Of a stretch of DNA of 64,000 bases, positions 46,820 through 56,111 are shown piece by piece. The notes beneath the pieces are model-generated. The model saw only the letters and a list, made by a program, of their open reading frames with translations. It did not search any database and was not told where the DNA came from. How positions within the stretch are numbered: the stretch's first letter is position 1; each line of letters opens with the position of its first letter. A program made the position numbers and the translations under genes. Source of the stretch: Isoetes taiwanensis (taxonomy: Eukaryota > Streptophyta > Lycopodiopsida > Isoetales > Isoetaceae); assembly GCA_021234155.1 (NCBI GenBank), contig JAJEKV010000028.1, positions 4,858,567 through 4,922,566 of the forward strand, given 5' to 3'.

Positions 46820-47521
46820 CTTGAAGCGATACTTGGATGCTTGCTTCATGGCCAAGCTTTGGGATCTTGAGGCCTCCGTCACATGTCAAGGTGGCAAATT
46901 ATCGACAACGAGTTAATCCCATGCTCACGAGGGGCCCACACCACTACTCGCGCACCCATCTACCCATGAAAAAGCGGGGTGATTGCTTCCCATTCAGCCA
47001 CAGTGCACACCACCTCCGCATTGAGGCGGGGAAGATGGATTGGGGCCGCTGAGGGCGAGAGTCCGTCGGTCTTTGTCGTCAGCGTATTTCATTGAGGATG
47101 AAAGTCACGCCCTTCCGGGCCTGTCCGGCGTCTGAGCATATCCTGGGCTCGGTATGCTCGGTTAGTTGTGCCCCATCGCCTTGCATGAGCTCTTGAGCCA
47201 CGGCCTCTGTAGGCTTGTTGGGATCATTACCTCAGGAGGTAATGGATACAGCGGACTTCGGTTATGCCCCCGTCCGGCATTAACCTCATTGTACTTGTGA
47301 TTATGTATATAACTAAGGCATGCGGTATGTCGGCATCCTTATTGCTACTAAGGTTTTTCCCCAAAAACCCTTCAGTGAGGGGGTTTTAATCCCGGTAGTA
47401 ATCGCTGCCTCTCTCTCTTTGTACTTGGGTCCCATAGGCCAGTTGGTCTCCGTGGACGATAAAATCATATTCTATTCTATTCTATTCTATTCTATTCTAT
47501 TCTATTCTATTCTATTCTATC
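46820..47521 (+). pseudogene. LINE 3' fragment ending in (TATTC)n
   Basis: Decayed coding AHHLRIEAG, then YFIEDESHAL in a shifted frame, matches the LINE zinc-binding end. The LINE 3' tail hairpin (AAGGTTTTTCCCCAAAAACC) lies near 47.35 kb. The fragment ends in about eleven TATTC repeats (47466-47521), a microsatellite-type tail. GC content is higher than in the other copies, so it is an older or different subfamily. Confidence 0.7.
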
Positions 47522-47613
47522 TAAATCTAACCAAATGTAGCTTTTGATCCGATGAGCTGGGGGGGGGGAGGTGGGGAGGGCAAGGGAAAGGTGGGAAGAG
47601 AGAGACGGGCGCA

Positions 47614-48006
47614 TTGACGCGAGCTTCTTCAAAAAAGGAGGTACATCACCTAGTCATAGTCATAGTCTTATTTTTATTTTTTTATTTTGTGTTAATCTAT
47701 CGATTTATAGCAAAGGCAAAGAGTGATTGCAAAATTGAAGTCAGATGCAAAAAATTGAGACGTGATTGGTCAAAGGTCCGTAAACCACTTAATCTCTATA
47801 AGGAAGATATCAAGGTATTTGTTATTTTGTTGCCATTCGTTGAGTTTGAAATAAGACATTTAACTTGTCATATTGTGTTCTTTGCAATCAGATCGCTTTT
47901 GAATGTGCAAAGGATCCCAAGAAAAAACATACAGAACAGACTGCACTTGTGTGCGGGCGACCGAAAAGGGTTTTTACATAGATTTATAAGTGCTATAAAC
48001 TCTTAG
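47614..48006 (+). CDS. Possible spliced coding segment inside the CACTA-like element
   Basis: A 130-codon open frame with a hydrophobic start (LVIVIVLFLFFYFVLIYR). A donor-like AAG|GTATTTG at 47814/47815 and an acceptor-like GCAATCAG|ATC at 47891/47892 would join WSKVRKPLNLYKEDIK to IAFECAKDPKKKHTEQ in phase, ending soon after at TAG. That is a plausible pair of short captured exons. No family is recognised; it may be chance. Confidence 0.3.
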   Translation: MTRASSKKEVHHLVIVIVLFLFFYFVLIYRFIAKAKSDCKIEVRCKKLRRDWSKVRKPLNLYKEDIKVFVILLPFVEFEIRHLTCHIVFFAIRSLLNVQRIPRKNIQNRLHLCAGDRKGFLHRFISAINS

Positions 48007-48600
48007 TCCACATTATATAATTGTAATGAGAACTTTCAATGTCATTGTCTAATATTGGTCGTATTGTCATAGAATTGGCTATACGAGTTTTCCCCTGACA
48101 GGGAGCACGTAAAGATAGCCAATACCCATGGAGTTGCTCACATGTATACACAGTTATACAATGAGGGAACCGTCCCACATCACGAGAATGTCAATGTATG
48201 TGAGATATATAGTATAAAAATACAATACAAGTCAATACAATACAAGACAACAATACAATATGATATTGTAATTAACTATTCATTTTTTTCTTTTTTCTTT
48301 TTTTTTTTCTTTTTTTAAATTTCGTAAATCATGTCGCATGTGACGTCAACTATTTTCTATTTTTTTATTTCTTATATAGTAAATTTAATTAATATTATTA
48401 ATTATTTATATATATTTATGCACATGCGACGTCTGATCAACGTTGCATGCGACTTCTACTAGACGTCGTCTGCGACACGTCGCATGCGACGTCTGGCACC
48501 ACGTCGCACGCGACGTGTCTCCAGCAACGTCTAGGTCACGTCTGGGTCACGTGGCCAAACGTCACACAGGCGTGATCCAGACGTCGCTATACACGTCGCT
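48007..48600. repeat. Right end of the CACTA-like element, subterminal repeats
   Basis: 48.18-48.42 kb is AT- and T-rich. 48345-48600 is dense in GACGTCGC/GCATGCGACGT motifs in inverted relation to 44862-45150. Confidence 0.7.
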
Positions 48601-48622
48601 AATTGACTGATCTGTTGTTGTG

Positions 48623-49645
48623 TTCATAGTGGGATTGCCAAGAACACAAATAGGAAAGGACGCTATTCTTGTGGTGATTGACAAGTTAACTAAACATGCT
48701 CATTTCCTTCTAGTTAGGAAAACAATAACAGCGAAGGAAACTGCTAATATCTTTATTCATGGCATCTTTTGTCTACATGGCATTCCTATAAGTATTGTTT
48801 CCGTTAGAGATCCAAGGTTTACTAGTAACTTTTGGACTTCGTTTTTCAAGGGAGTTGGAACTCAATTGCAGATGAGCACAACCTATCATCCAAAAACCGA
48901 TGGGCAAACAGAAAGAGTAAACATGGTCCTTGAGGACATGTTGGGGATGTATTGTCAAGACAGTCCAAAGAAATGGGAAGGTTTATTACCCTTAACAGAG
49001 TTTGCTTACAATAATTCTAAACAGAAATCTATAGGAATGACACCTTTTGAAGCACTTTACCCATGCTCCAATAAATTGGTATGATCCCATGGTTAAATCT
49101 GAAATTTCTAGACAGATGTTGGAAGAATATGCAGATAAGGTACAACTTATAAGAAGCAGGCTAGCAGAAGCACAACATAAACAGAAGCAATTTGCAGATA
49201 AGCATAGAATACATCGAGAATTCAAGGTTGGAGACTTTGTATATTTTCGTGTGAAGCCAAAGAAAAGTCAACTTAGAATTGGAAAATGCGCTAAACTTGC
49301 TCCAAGATATGCTGGTCCTTTTAAAATCATTAAAAAGATGGGAAACCTAGCATATCAATTAGAGCTGCCACCATATGTAGGGATTCATGATGTTTGTTGA
49401 AACCCTCTTTACATGACGGTGATCGATTGTTTCCTGAATTGCAATTAATTCAAGAAAACAATACCTTTGAAGTAATACCATCTCAAATATTGCAGTATCG
49501 AGAATGAAAGTTACGTAGTAGAACAATTAAAAAAATCCTTATACAATGGGCAGATTATCCTGTAGAAAATGCCACTTGGACGGAATTAAATGAGGCCGAA
49601 GCAAAATATGCTAAGGATTTTCCGAACCTTTTTCAATCTATATCA
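48623..49645 (+). mobile_element. Chromovirus B, 3' part (integrase and chromodomain)
   Basis: The integrase core resumes at IVGLPRTQIGKDAILVVIDK, with FCLHGIPISIVSVRDPRFTS and TTYHPKTDGQTERVN carrying the catalytic aspartates. Then follow ACA-type C-terminal frames (49047-49400) with KHRIHREFKVGDFVYFRVKP and the GPFKI motif. A decayed chromodomain near 49.51-49.64 kb reads ILIQWADYPVENATWTELNE and then DFPNLF. At least two frameshifts separate the parts. The core keeps D, D and E-region context, so decay is recent compared with chromovirus A. Confidence 0.9.
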
Positions 49646-49777
49646 TGCCATGGGATAAGACTATCTAAAAGATGTATCAAACTTGTTAAGTATAAACAAT
49701 ACATGAAGTTGTGAAGGAGTATTACTTGCAATAATGCGAATGTGATGTGAATTATATTCGACGAGGATGTCAAATCT

Positions 49778-50534
49778 TAAAGGGGATAAGAATATGATGT
49801 GAATTATATTGTGCCTTTAAGATATTTCTATAAGTCCTTTAGATAGTTAAATAATAGAGAATAAATGACATGGCATAATAATGACATGGCAAAATGATGA
49901 CTCAAAGAAGAGAAGTTAGAATGGAAAACTAGAATGTAAGAAAGGGGAAGGAGAGAAGAGACAACGGAGTATAAGATCTGGTAATTAAGGATTTGAAGAA
50001 GCGATTTAGAGGTAAGACAATATTTGATGTTTTAAAGAAAAATAATCTTTCTGATACAAAACATAGAAGAGAAGCAAAGAATCAATCTATTTCAGAAACA
50101 TGCTGATGAATATTTCCATCTCAATCTTGGATTCTAAGAGCTTCGGGGTCGGCAAACCTGATTCCGTCAGCCTCTTATTCAACAGTATCTGATTCGCTTG
50201 TCCTTGATTTCGATAGCCTTATCTCAAATCTGCTCTTCCAATTCTTTGCCGATGATATCTGCCTGATCGGATATAAGGACCTATGCCACAATGCTTTTAT
50301 CTTCGATAACGGCAGACAAGAAAGGAATAAATAAAAATAAAAAACAAAGCCTTATGGATCTATTTCCTTAGCGTTCAGTATTCGGTGGCTTATAGTGTTC
50401 GGCCGCTGTTGTATCCGCCCTTTAGGGTTCGTCGAAATTAGAAAATGAAGCAAGATATTTCTGTTATTCCATTCTAATATAAAGTTTAAAGGATAAATGA
50501 ATTTTTTTTTTTAAATCATAAATATTATTTTCAA
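49778..50534 (+). mobile_element. Polypurine tract and candidate 3' LTR of chromovirus B
   Basis: AAAGGGGATAAGAATA at about 49779-49794 resembles a polypurine tract and is directly followed by TGATGTGAATTATATTGTGC, a possible LTR start. The following ~650 bp contains no coding region. No matching 5' LTR is seen at 41-42.2 kb, so the LTR call is tentative. The sequence TGATGTGAATTATATT also occurs 52 bp earlier. Confidence 0.45.
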
Positions 50535-50821
50535 AGAGGGGTTGTTGATACTTATGGAACACTTATCTTCTTTTTGCTACAACAAATCCAGGCAGCTTGC
50601 TTGTAGCAATTAATTGGAAAAATATTTCAACAATCATTCTGCAGCCTCACTTCACTGAACATTTCAATTAGCTTGAGACATATAACTTATAAGCACCTAC
50701 ATTCATTACAATTATATTTTCAAGGCTCCTTATTATCTTCAGAGACATTATAAGCAAGAGCTAATTTTGTGTGCATGGAATCTTTTTGGTTTAGATTTTC
50801 CTTCATGTTCCAGAATTACAG
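50535..50821 (+). repeat. Direct repeat flanking chromovirus B, right copy
   Basis: Partner of 40717-40989. AAAGAGGGG just before it could itself serve as a polypurine tract, in which case this copy would be a 3' LTR of about 275 bp. Confidence 0.6.
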
Positions 50822-50837
50822 TGCTCAAGACATCCGG

Positions 50838-50940
50838 CGCACACACACACACACACAATGCAAAAGGGGGGGAGGGGGAGGGAGGGAGGGGGAGGGAGGG
50901 AGGGAGGGAGGGAGGGGGAGGGAGGGAGAGAGAGAGAGTG
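50838..50940 (+). repeat. (CA)n and (GGGA/GGAG)n microsatellites
   Basis: An (AC) run at about 50839-50857 is followed by about 70 bp of GGGAGG/GGGGGAG units and a short (GA) run. The many GGG runs could fold into G-quadruplexes. Frames across it are composition artefacts. Confidence 0.95.
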
Positions 50941-51049
50941 AGACCCCAAATGTGGAACTAAATATGCCCCTCTCAAAACACACATTTCCACTAAAAATTC
51001 AATGCATCCGGGATGACCAGTTCAAGATGGTTTTTGAGGGCTTTTAGCG

Positions 51050-51260
51050 AGAGAGTTGAACAAAACTCTAGGGAGAGTGCAGTAGGATGAGGGAGTTGAG
51101 CAAAACTCTAGTGAAAGAATGGCATGGGTAAAACCCTAGAAAGAGAGTGTGGCACCGGTAAAACTCTTGAGAGAGAGTGTGACATGGGTAAAACCCTTGA
51201 GAGAGAGTGTGGCCAGTCAAAAACTCTAGAGATAAAGTGTGCCATGGGCCAAAAACTAGA
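51050..51260 (+). repeat. 30-bp tandem repeat, about six units
   Basis: The unit GTGTGRCAYGGGTAAAACYC followed by TTGAGAGAGA recurs from about 51.07 to 51.25 kb with decay at the edges. Because 30 is a multiple of three, the minus strand gives a repetitive peptide (TLSQGFYPCH), which is a by-product. Confidence 0.8.
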
Positions 51261-52103
51261 GGCAAGGCATTAGGGAGGGAGGAAGGAAGGAAGGTAGGTA
51301 TTGTGCTAGAATAAAGATTGGAAAGAATTAGAAGAGGAGGGAAGAGAGACTGAAGAAGAAGGAGTTGAGTAAGAGAGGGAAGGGAGTGTCCAAGGCCAAG
51401 CCATCCAAGTAGAGGTATAGAAAGGGAAGCGACATCAAAATTGCCAAGGGCAGAGCAGGTGGTGATGAAAAGCCATTGTCATCTGACACTGAGTTTAATA
51501 ATGGCAGACCAAAGGATGTTGCAGGTGAAGGACCCTTGAAACCTCCAGGTGGTTTAGCTGACGATGTTGATACATTGGTTTCATACACTATAGAACCTGT
51601 ATTGATGTTGAGGAGGTAGATGCAGAGGAAGAAGACAATGTCGAGCCAGTCCCTGTGGATGCAGAAGCACCTGAGCCCCCACCCTATCCCAAGTGGCCCA
51701 AGCAACATAAGAAAACTAATAATAGGACTAGTGAACAATCCTACCAGTGATGACTTTAAGATGTGAAACTTCGTAAAGTTGCTATATTTTGCCATTTTTT
51801 GAAATATAGATTCGATGGTTTACTAGGCTTCGTAAATTTAAAAACTTCATAAAATCGCCAAAAATTCGATAATATTATATCCCAATTATATTAAATTCGC
51901 CAAATTAATGGACATGTCCCAGTAAAAACCTCAAATTTATGGTAAGACATCCAATTCGACTGAATTTGTCTCTATAAAAATATCAGGAAAATAGGAAACA
52001 ATCGCCACAATTTCTATAGTTCAGAAGCAACTAGAGGATGATAAAGTCATCATTAAATCCTACACTTTACCTTTTGGACAAAGATAAAAACATCAAAGAT
52101 CAA

Positions 52104-52523
52104 ATGGCTAGGTCCACCAAGTACAAGGCCATGTGAAATGCTTAGTGGCATACTACAAGGCCAGTTGGGTAAAATATGGAAGGGGCTCCAAATAACGAGC
52201 CCCAGAAGAACCAAAAGTGCAGAAGAAGTCGGCAAAGCGTAGATGAAATTCCATCCATCTGAGGTCTCTTATAGAGATAGCATTACCAGAAGAGTTCTAA
52301 CTTTCTGATCCCAAGACAACCTTCTATAGGCTAGTAAGAGAAGTGGTGCAATTATATAGCACGGATACGAGGATAACCCCTCAATGCAATTCGAGAAGCT
52401 GCAGATATGGAACTGGTACAACACTTTGAAGACTCAAAATTATGTACTCTGTATGCTTGAAGAGCCACATGCATGCCAAGAGATATGCATTTGACTAAGT
52501 ATATTAAGCCAAATAACATGTAG
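52104..52523 (+). pseudogene. Histone H3-like pseudogene, copy 2
   Basis: 140 codons long, close to the 136 of H3, without introns. It keeps an ATG followed by ARSTKYKA, reminiscent of the MART/MARS start of H3-family tails, then stops. The fold region reads HYQKSSNFLIPRQP, FYRLVREVVQLYSTDTRITP, IREAADMELVQHFEDSKLCT and RATCMPRDMHLTKYI, with a frameshift before FYRL, another before IREAA and a TGA before RATC. It shares the TGA and the frameshifts with copy 1, so the gene was already broken when the segment was duplicated. Derived from an H3 variant, possibly CENH3-like; not functional. Confidence 0.78.
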
Positions 52524-52979
52524 ATCAAAATGAAGGAAAATAATAAGCATGATAGCTTTTGATGATGGCCTTATGGCCAAAAGGTTTAATTCCGCTAAGC
52601 TCTAAGTGTTTCTCTTATCAAAATGGACCTTGGGTATGCTGGTTAAAGATAGTCCAATCGGAAATGCATGCAGTACCATTGGTTTTTGCAAGATCATTTT
52701 TGAAAACTTTATCTTGGCTACTTATGTGGAAGATTTAAACAATCGCTTATTTCTTGGATGTTGAAATATTTGGTTCCATCTCCATTACTGCCCGCCTTTC
52801 TTTGTCGCCTTCGCCATATCAGCAATTCCATTGGAAGCTTTCCAATTCCTCCAGCTAGAAGACAAAATATATAGTTAGTAGCTCTAACTATAAAGAATTG
52901 AATTGATCTTACCGTCCACAGAAACCAGATGACCTATGGGACCCAAACAACAAAGAGCAGTGGCCTATTAATGTACATG

Positions 52980-53410
52980 ATTAAAAGACCTCGCTCCGAA
53001 GGGTTTTCGAGGAAAAGGCTTAGCAGTAATAGGTCTTCCAATGAACTGTATATTTGTACATGTCATGTAATGATTGAGGGTACAGTTGAGCCCTCATGCC
53101 CATTATCTCCTAAATGTAAGATGCGAGTGCGCCCACTATAAAATTGTTCATCATTATATGTAGCAGTTGGTTAGATATAATCAATCTATCATATCGTGCC
53201 CGTATAGCTGAAAATATAGGAAGTTTTGAAGAGCATGTCTTTCATCTTCAATAAGTCCCAACTGACAGCATTCTCGTTCTTCCTCGTCCCATTTACCTGT
53301 CGCAATTTTGAGATGGTGTGCTCTTGTGCAAATGGACGCAATAATTTGTTCAGGGGCAATGAGCTAACAAGTATTGCTACGAACCCTGACAAGGGGCAAT
53401 GAGCTAACAA
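52980..53410 (-). pseudogene. Antisense LINE 3' fragment, second copy
   Basis: The plus strand shows GGGTTTTCGAGGAAAAGGCT, the complement of the LINE tail hairpin. Minus-strand coding downstream gives a decayed zinc-binding end. Corresponds to 37.02-37.35 kb. Confidence 0.6.
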
Positions 53411-53849
53411 GTATTGCTACGAACCCTGACAAGCGTAGAATTAATCTGGCTTTTGTTTTGACCCCTAACAGTTGGACAATCTCGAACTCGAGACCACATT
53501 GCTAAGATACTAGTGTGTTACCACTAGATGAGAATCTTTTCGGATCAGTTGGAGATGATGGCAATCTAGTCATCTGGAGATATATCGTGACCAGTTCCAA
53601 ACGCCCAGACGCAATGTAAGGTGGTTGGGGGCAGGGCCCAACTAAGCATAGTGTAGTGTGTGGTCACATGTCCAGTTGGATGCTGCCTAGTGGCGTGACA
53701 TTAAAACTATATCTATCCATCTATCTATCTTTATTAACTCCAAGATATTGTTATCCCAAAGCTTACTTAAAAAACATGCATTCGGATACTATTTAAGGCG
53801 ATTGTGGTCCTCATTGTTATGCACCTGTATGTACCCATGTTTCTGCACA

Positions 53850-54750
53850 TTCTATCTGGAGAACCAGATGGCTTGTTTCTCCTTCCAATAGGCTTTAAGG
53901 CGTTGTGAACCTATGGCCATTGTACGACGAGGTTCGAAAGGCGGGAATCTTCCATGTTGACCACTTTCTGACAGTATATACATGACGTTCCAAAGTAGCT
54001 CTTTGAAGCAAGGCTGCCTCTGTTGCCTCGAGGATGGCACCTGAAGAAGCTTGGACTTGGTTAAATTGGCGCGCATTCCAGTGGTTTGGCAGAAAGTGTT
54101 TGACATACAGATGTCAATGAATACTCGCTGGGGTGTAGGCTAAGAGATTCACATTATCCGCATGTATTAGCTGAGGGACATGGTGAGCAAGTGTGGCCCG
54201 CACCCCAGCTCCATGCTTTGCAAGCCAATCCTCAAGCTGATCGCTGTACAGCCCAAATGGCGTCTAAGAGAGTGGGTACCCCTTGGCGGACCCAATACTA
54301 TTGTTGATAACCCGCATGCTATCAAATGTTGCTCGGGAATAGCGGCCAGCAATTTCGCCAACAACGAGCTGACCATGATTGCGTTGTAGTTACAGGGTAG
54401 TGTGGATCTCCCGCCTTATGTATCAGGAACAATCATCTGACGGCCCATTATGAGGGGAAGCCTTCCATAAGTTTTATATTGAACAGAGTGAGGACGAGAA
54501 CAATCTGTGATCGCCCATTTTAACAGCTTTGTTCTGCGACATCTACCTCATATAATCTGCATCGGGCCTAGTCGTGTTGGCACTTCATTCCACACTCGTT
54601 AGGGATCGTAGCTTCCATCAAGTATTGCTTTCATCGGCCCTTGAGAAATGTTTCCAAAGAGGATTACCCAGTCTCTCGTGAACACCCTTCTCCAAAATGC
54701 CTTGGGTTGACAATCAAGAAGGTAAACACACCCATGTATTGTGCCTTCTT
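53850..54750 (-). pseudogene. LINE reverse transcriptase fragment
   Basis: In shifting minus-strand frames: LIHKAGDPHYP (near 54.43 kb), MVSSLLAKLLAAIPEQHLIA, GCTAISLRIGLQSMELG, then LIHADNVNLLAYTPA where the catalytic YADD of LINE reverse transcriptase has become HADN, then TGMRANLTKSKLLQV. A different LINE lineage from the one at 31-34 kb, judging by the residues around the catalytic motif. Confidence 0.75.
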
Positions 54751-55032
54751 GCCCTTGAGGAAAGCTTTAGTGTGTCTAATCGCCACAATCTAAGAGTGGA
54801 TCAGCCACCGTACCGAAGCAGGCCGGGTTCTGCATCGAGAACCATGTTTCGAGGAAAGCTTGTCAAAACACAAAAAGTCCTTTTTTGTAGCGCTTTCTTC
54901 TAAAAACATTCTTCGCGGGTAATCGTGGCGACTGCGGACTAACCGGTTAGTTTGTTGCTCTAATGCAGAGCTGTACCTCCAATTTTCCGATAGTACTCGT
55001 GCAAAGCCATGCATGAAGTTAGCTTTGTAGTG

Positions 55033-55260
55033 GACAAGCCCAATTTTGAATCACAGGAATTCAATTTTGAACTGGTCAAGTCAATTGGCACTTCTAAGTT
55101 TCTTGAAAATTGTATAAAATATGGTATCAGTAGGCCTCACTATAAGACAGAGATTTTGCAACAAGGCCAATTTTGAATTCAGAAATTCAAAAGTCAGTCC
55201 AGCACTCCCTCTAAGTTTTGGAGATTGCCTTGACACAGGATAAAATTGGGTTGCAGGAGA
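55033..55260 (+). repeat. Imperfect ~115-bp direct repeat
   Basis: ACAAGCCCAATTTTGAATCA at 55.03 kb and ACAAGGCCAATTTTGAATTC at 55.15 kb start two units that continue with AATTCAA, TCTAAGTTT and AAAATNGG landmarks. Non-coding. Confidence 0.55.
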
Positions 55261-55555
55261 GCAATTAAGGCAAAAAAATTGCCTATAAAGCAAAGACAAG
55301 GCTTCGAAACTCCCTAATGGAGATGCAGCAATCTCTAATAATGATCCCCACCTATATACACCCTATGTCGTTTTTCTTAGTCCCACAATTTTCAGACAAC
55401 CCTCAGCTTATGTGGGACAGCAGCTTGTTTTAACTTTGACCTCTATTACCTTTTACTCTTTTCTTGCCTTTTTATATATAGTATATAAGTTCATTATATT
55501 TCGATTTGACAATAACATAATTGTGAACCTTCAGCCTCAAACACACTTACATCTC

Positions 55556-56111
55556 TTATACCCAATATACAGACTTATTATTAGTCCAGCAAAAGTTCTT
55601 GATGTGACCCGCAAGCATACTTGCTGCTGAACCTTGCGCACTGCCATCCCTCCTATTCACATAAAGTTCATCATTCATATTGAGCAGGTCACGTGATAGA
55701 AAGGCATGCCCATCAATGCCTCTAGTTCATAAAAAGAATCATACAAGTGGAAGAAGTTAGCTTCTAATGCTTGCCATCTCTTTATGATGCCAACTACCAC
55801 TCTTCCATTTAATATGGAGTCCATAAGCCAAGACTGAAACAGCTTAATGACCAGAAGTGGAACCTTTTAAATATTCATCTCCTAATTGAAACTGGAACTC
55901 ACCCAACAGCCACACATGGGCCATGTCTATATGTTGGTTGATCGTGGCATCTCAGTGTGACAAAACCAGCATCAACATGCCCCACAAGACGCAGAATTTG
56001 ATGACTGTTTATATCCTCCTCCCACAACTGCCTTTTGTTTACTGTATCCTCATCTGAGATGTCCAAGATATGTGATGTCACAGCAAGGCCATAGTAACAA
56101 TGAAGAGCTCG
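55556..56111 (-). pseudogene. Unidentified broken coding region after the WDR48-like stop
   Basis: Directly after, and in the same frame as, the WDR48-like TAG the minus strand reads RALHCYYGLAVTSHILDISD, then NKRQLWEEDINSHQILRLVG. In a second frame it reads LLVIKLFQSWLMDSILNGRV, then IIKRWQALEANFFHLYDSFY. In a third it reads FLSRDLLNMNDELYVNRRDG, ending at a stop near 55556. The pieces look like one helical protein interrupted by single-base shifts. I do not recognise the family. It may be the 3' part of another gene fused or adjacent, or extra coding of the same transcript. Frame breaks may be real or sequence errors. Confidence 0.4.

Larger units (their letters stand above)
44835..48622. 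mobile_element. CACTA-like DNA transposon inserted in chromovirus B
   Basis: The insertion splits the integrase frame exactly between SMDF and IVGLPRTQ. Its ends are 29-bp terminal inverted repeats, GACAAGAAGAAAATGGGCAT then TTAGCGACG on the left and the reverse complement of CACAACAACAGATCAGTCAA then TTAGCGACG on the right. It is flanked by TTC on both sides (3-bp target duplication). The inner end regions are dense in GACGTCGC-type motifs, as subterminal repeats of CACTA elements are. The terminal CACT is not conserved. No transposase is seen, so it is non-autonomous. It carries a pyrimidine tract, a tRNA-like array, a LINE fragment and a possible spliced segment. Confidence 0.75.
51623..54002 (+). 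repeat. Dispersed duplicated segment, copy 2
   Basis: Partner of 35984-37715. It contains extra DNA at 51.75-52.03 and 53.45-53.75 kb. The second of these includes a tRNA-like B-box on the minus strand (GGTCTCGAGTTCGAGATTGT at about 53477-53496) and a (TATC)n run at 53.71 kb, which may mark a SINE-type insertion. Confidence 0.7.

Noticed and set aside
44835-48622. A canonical CACTA terminus, because CACTATGAACACAACAAC can be read on the minus strand at the right border
   Set aside because: The CACTAT bases are the complement of the host integrase codons for I-V-G and have no partner on the left border.
40717-50821. The 273/287-bp direct repeats as the LTR pair of chromovirus B
   Set aside because: Similarity extends upstream of the TG start in both copies and no primer-binding site follows the left copy. 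A separate polypurine tract at 49.78 kb suggests another LTR start. Kept only as direct repeats.
50767-51047. Overlapping frames rich in Gly, Arg and Glu, and the opposite-strand Ser/Pro frame
   Set aside because: They translate the GGGAGG microsatellite and have no domain.
51068-51265. A 65-codon minus-strand frame with a 10-residue peptide repeat
   Set aside because: The repeat is the translation of a 30-bp minisatellite; there is no start context or homology.
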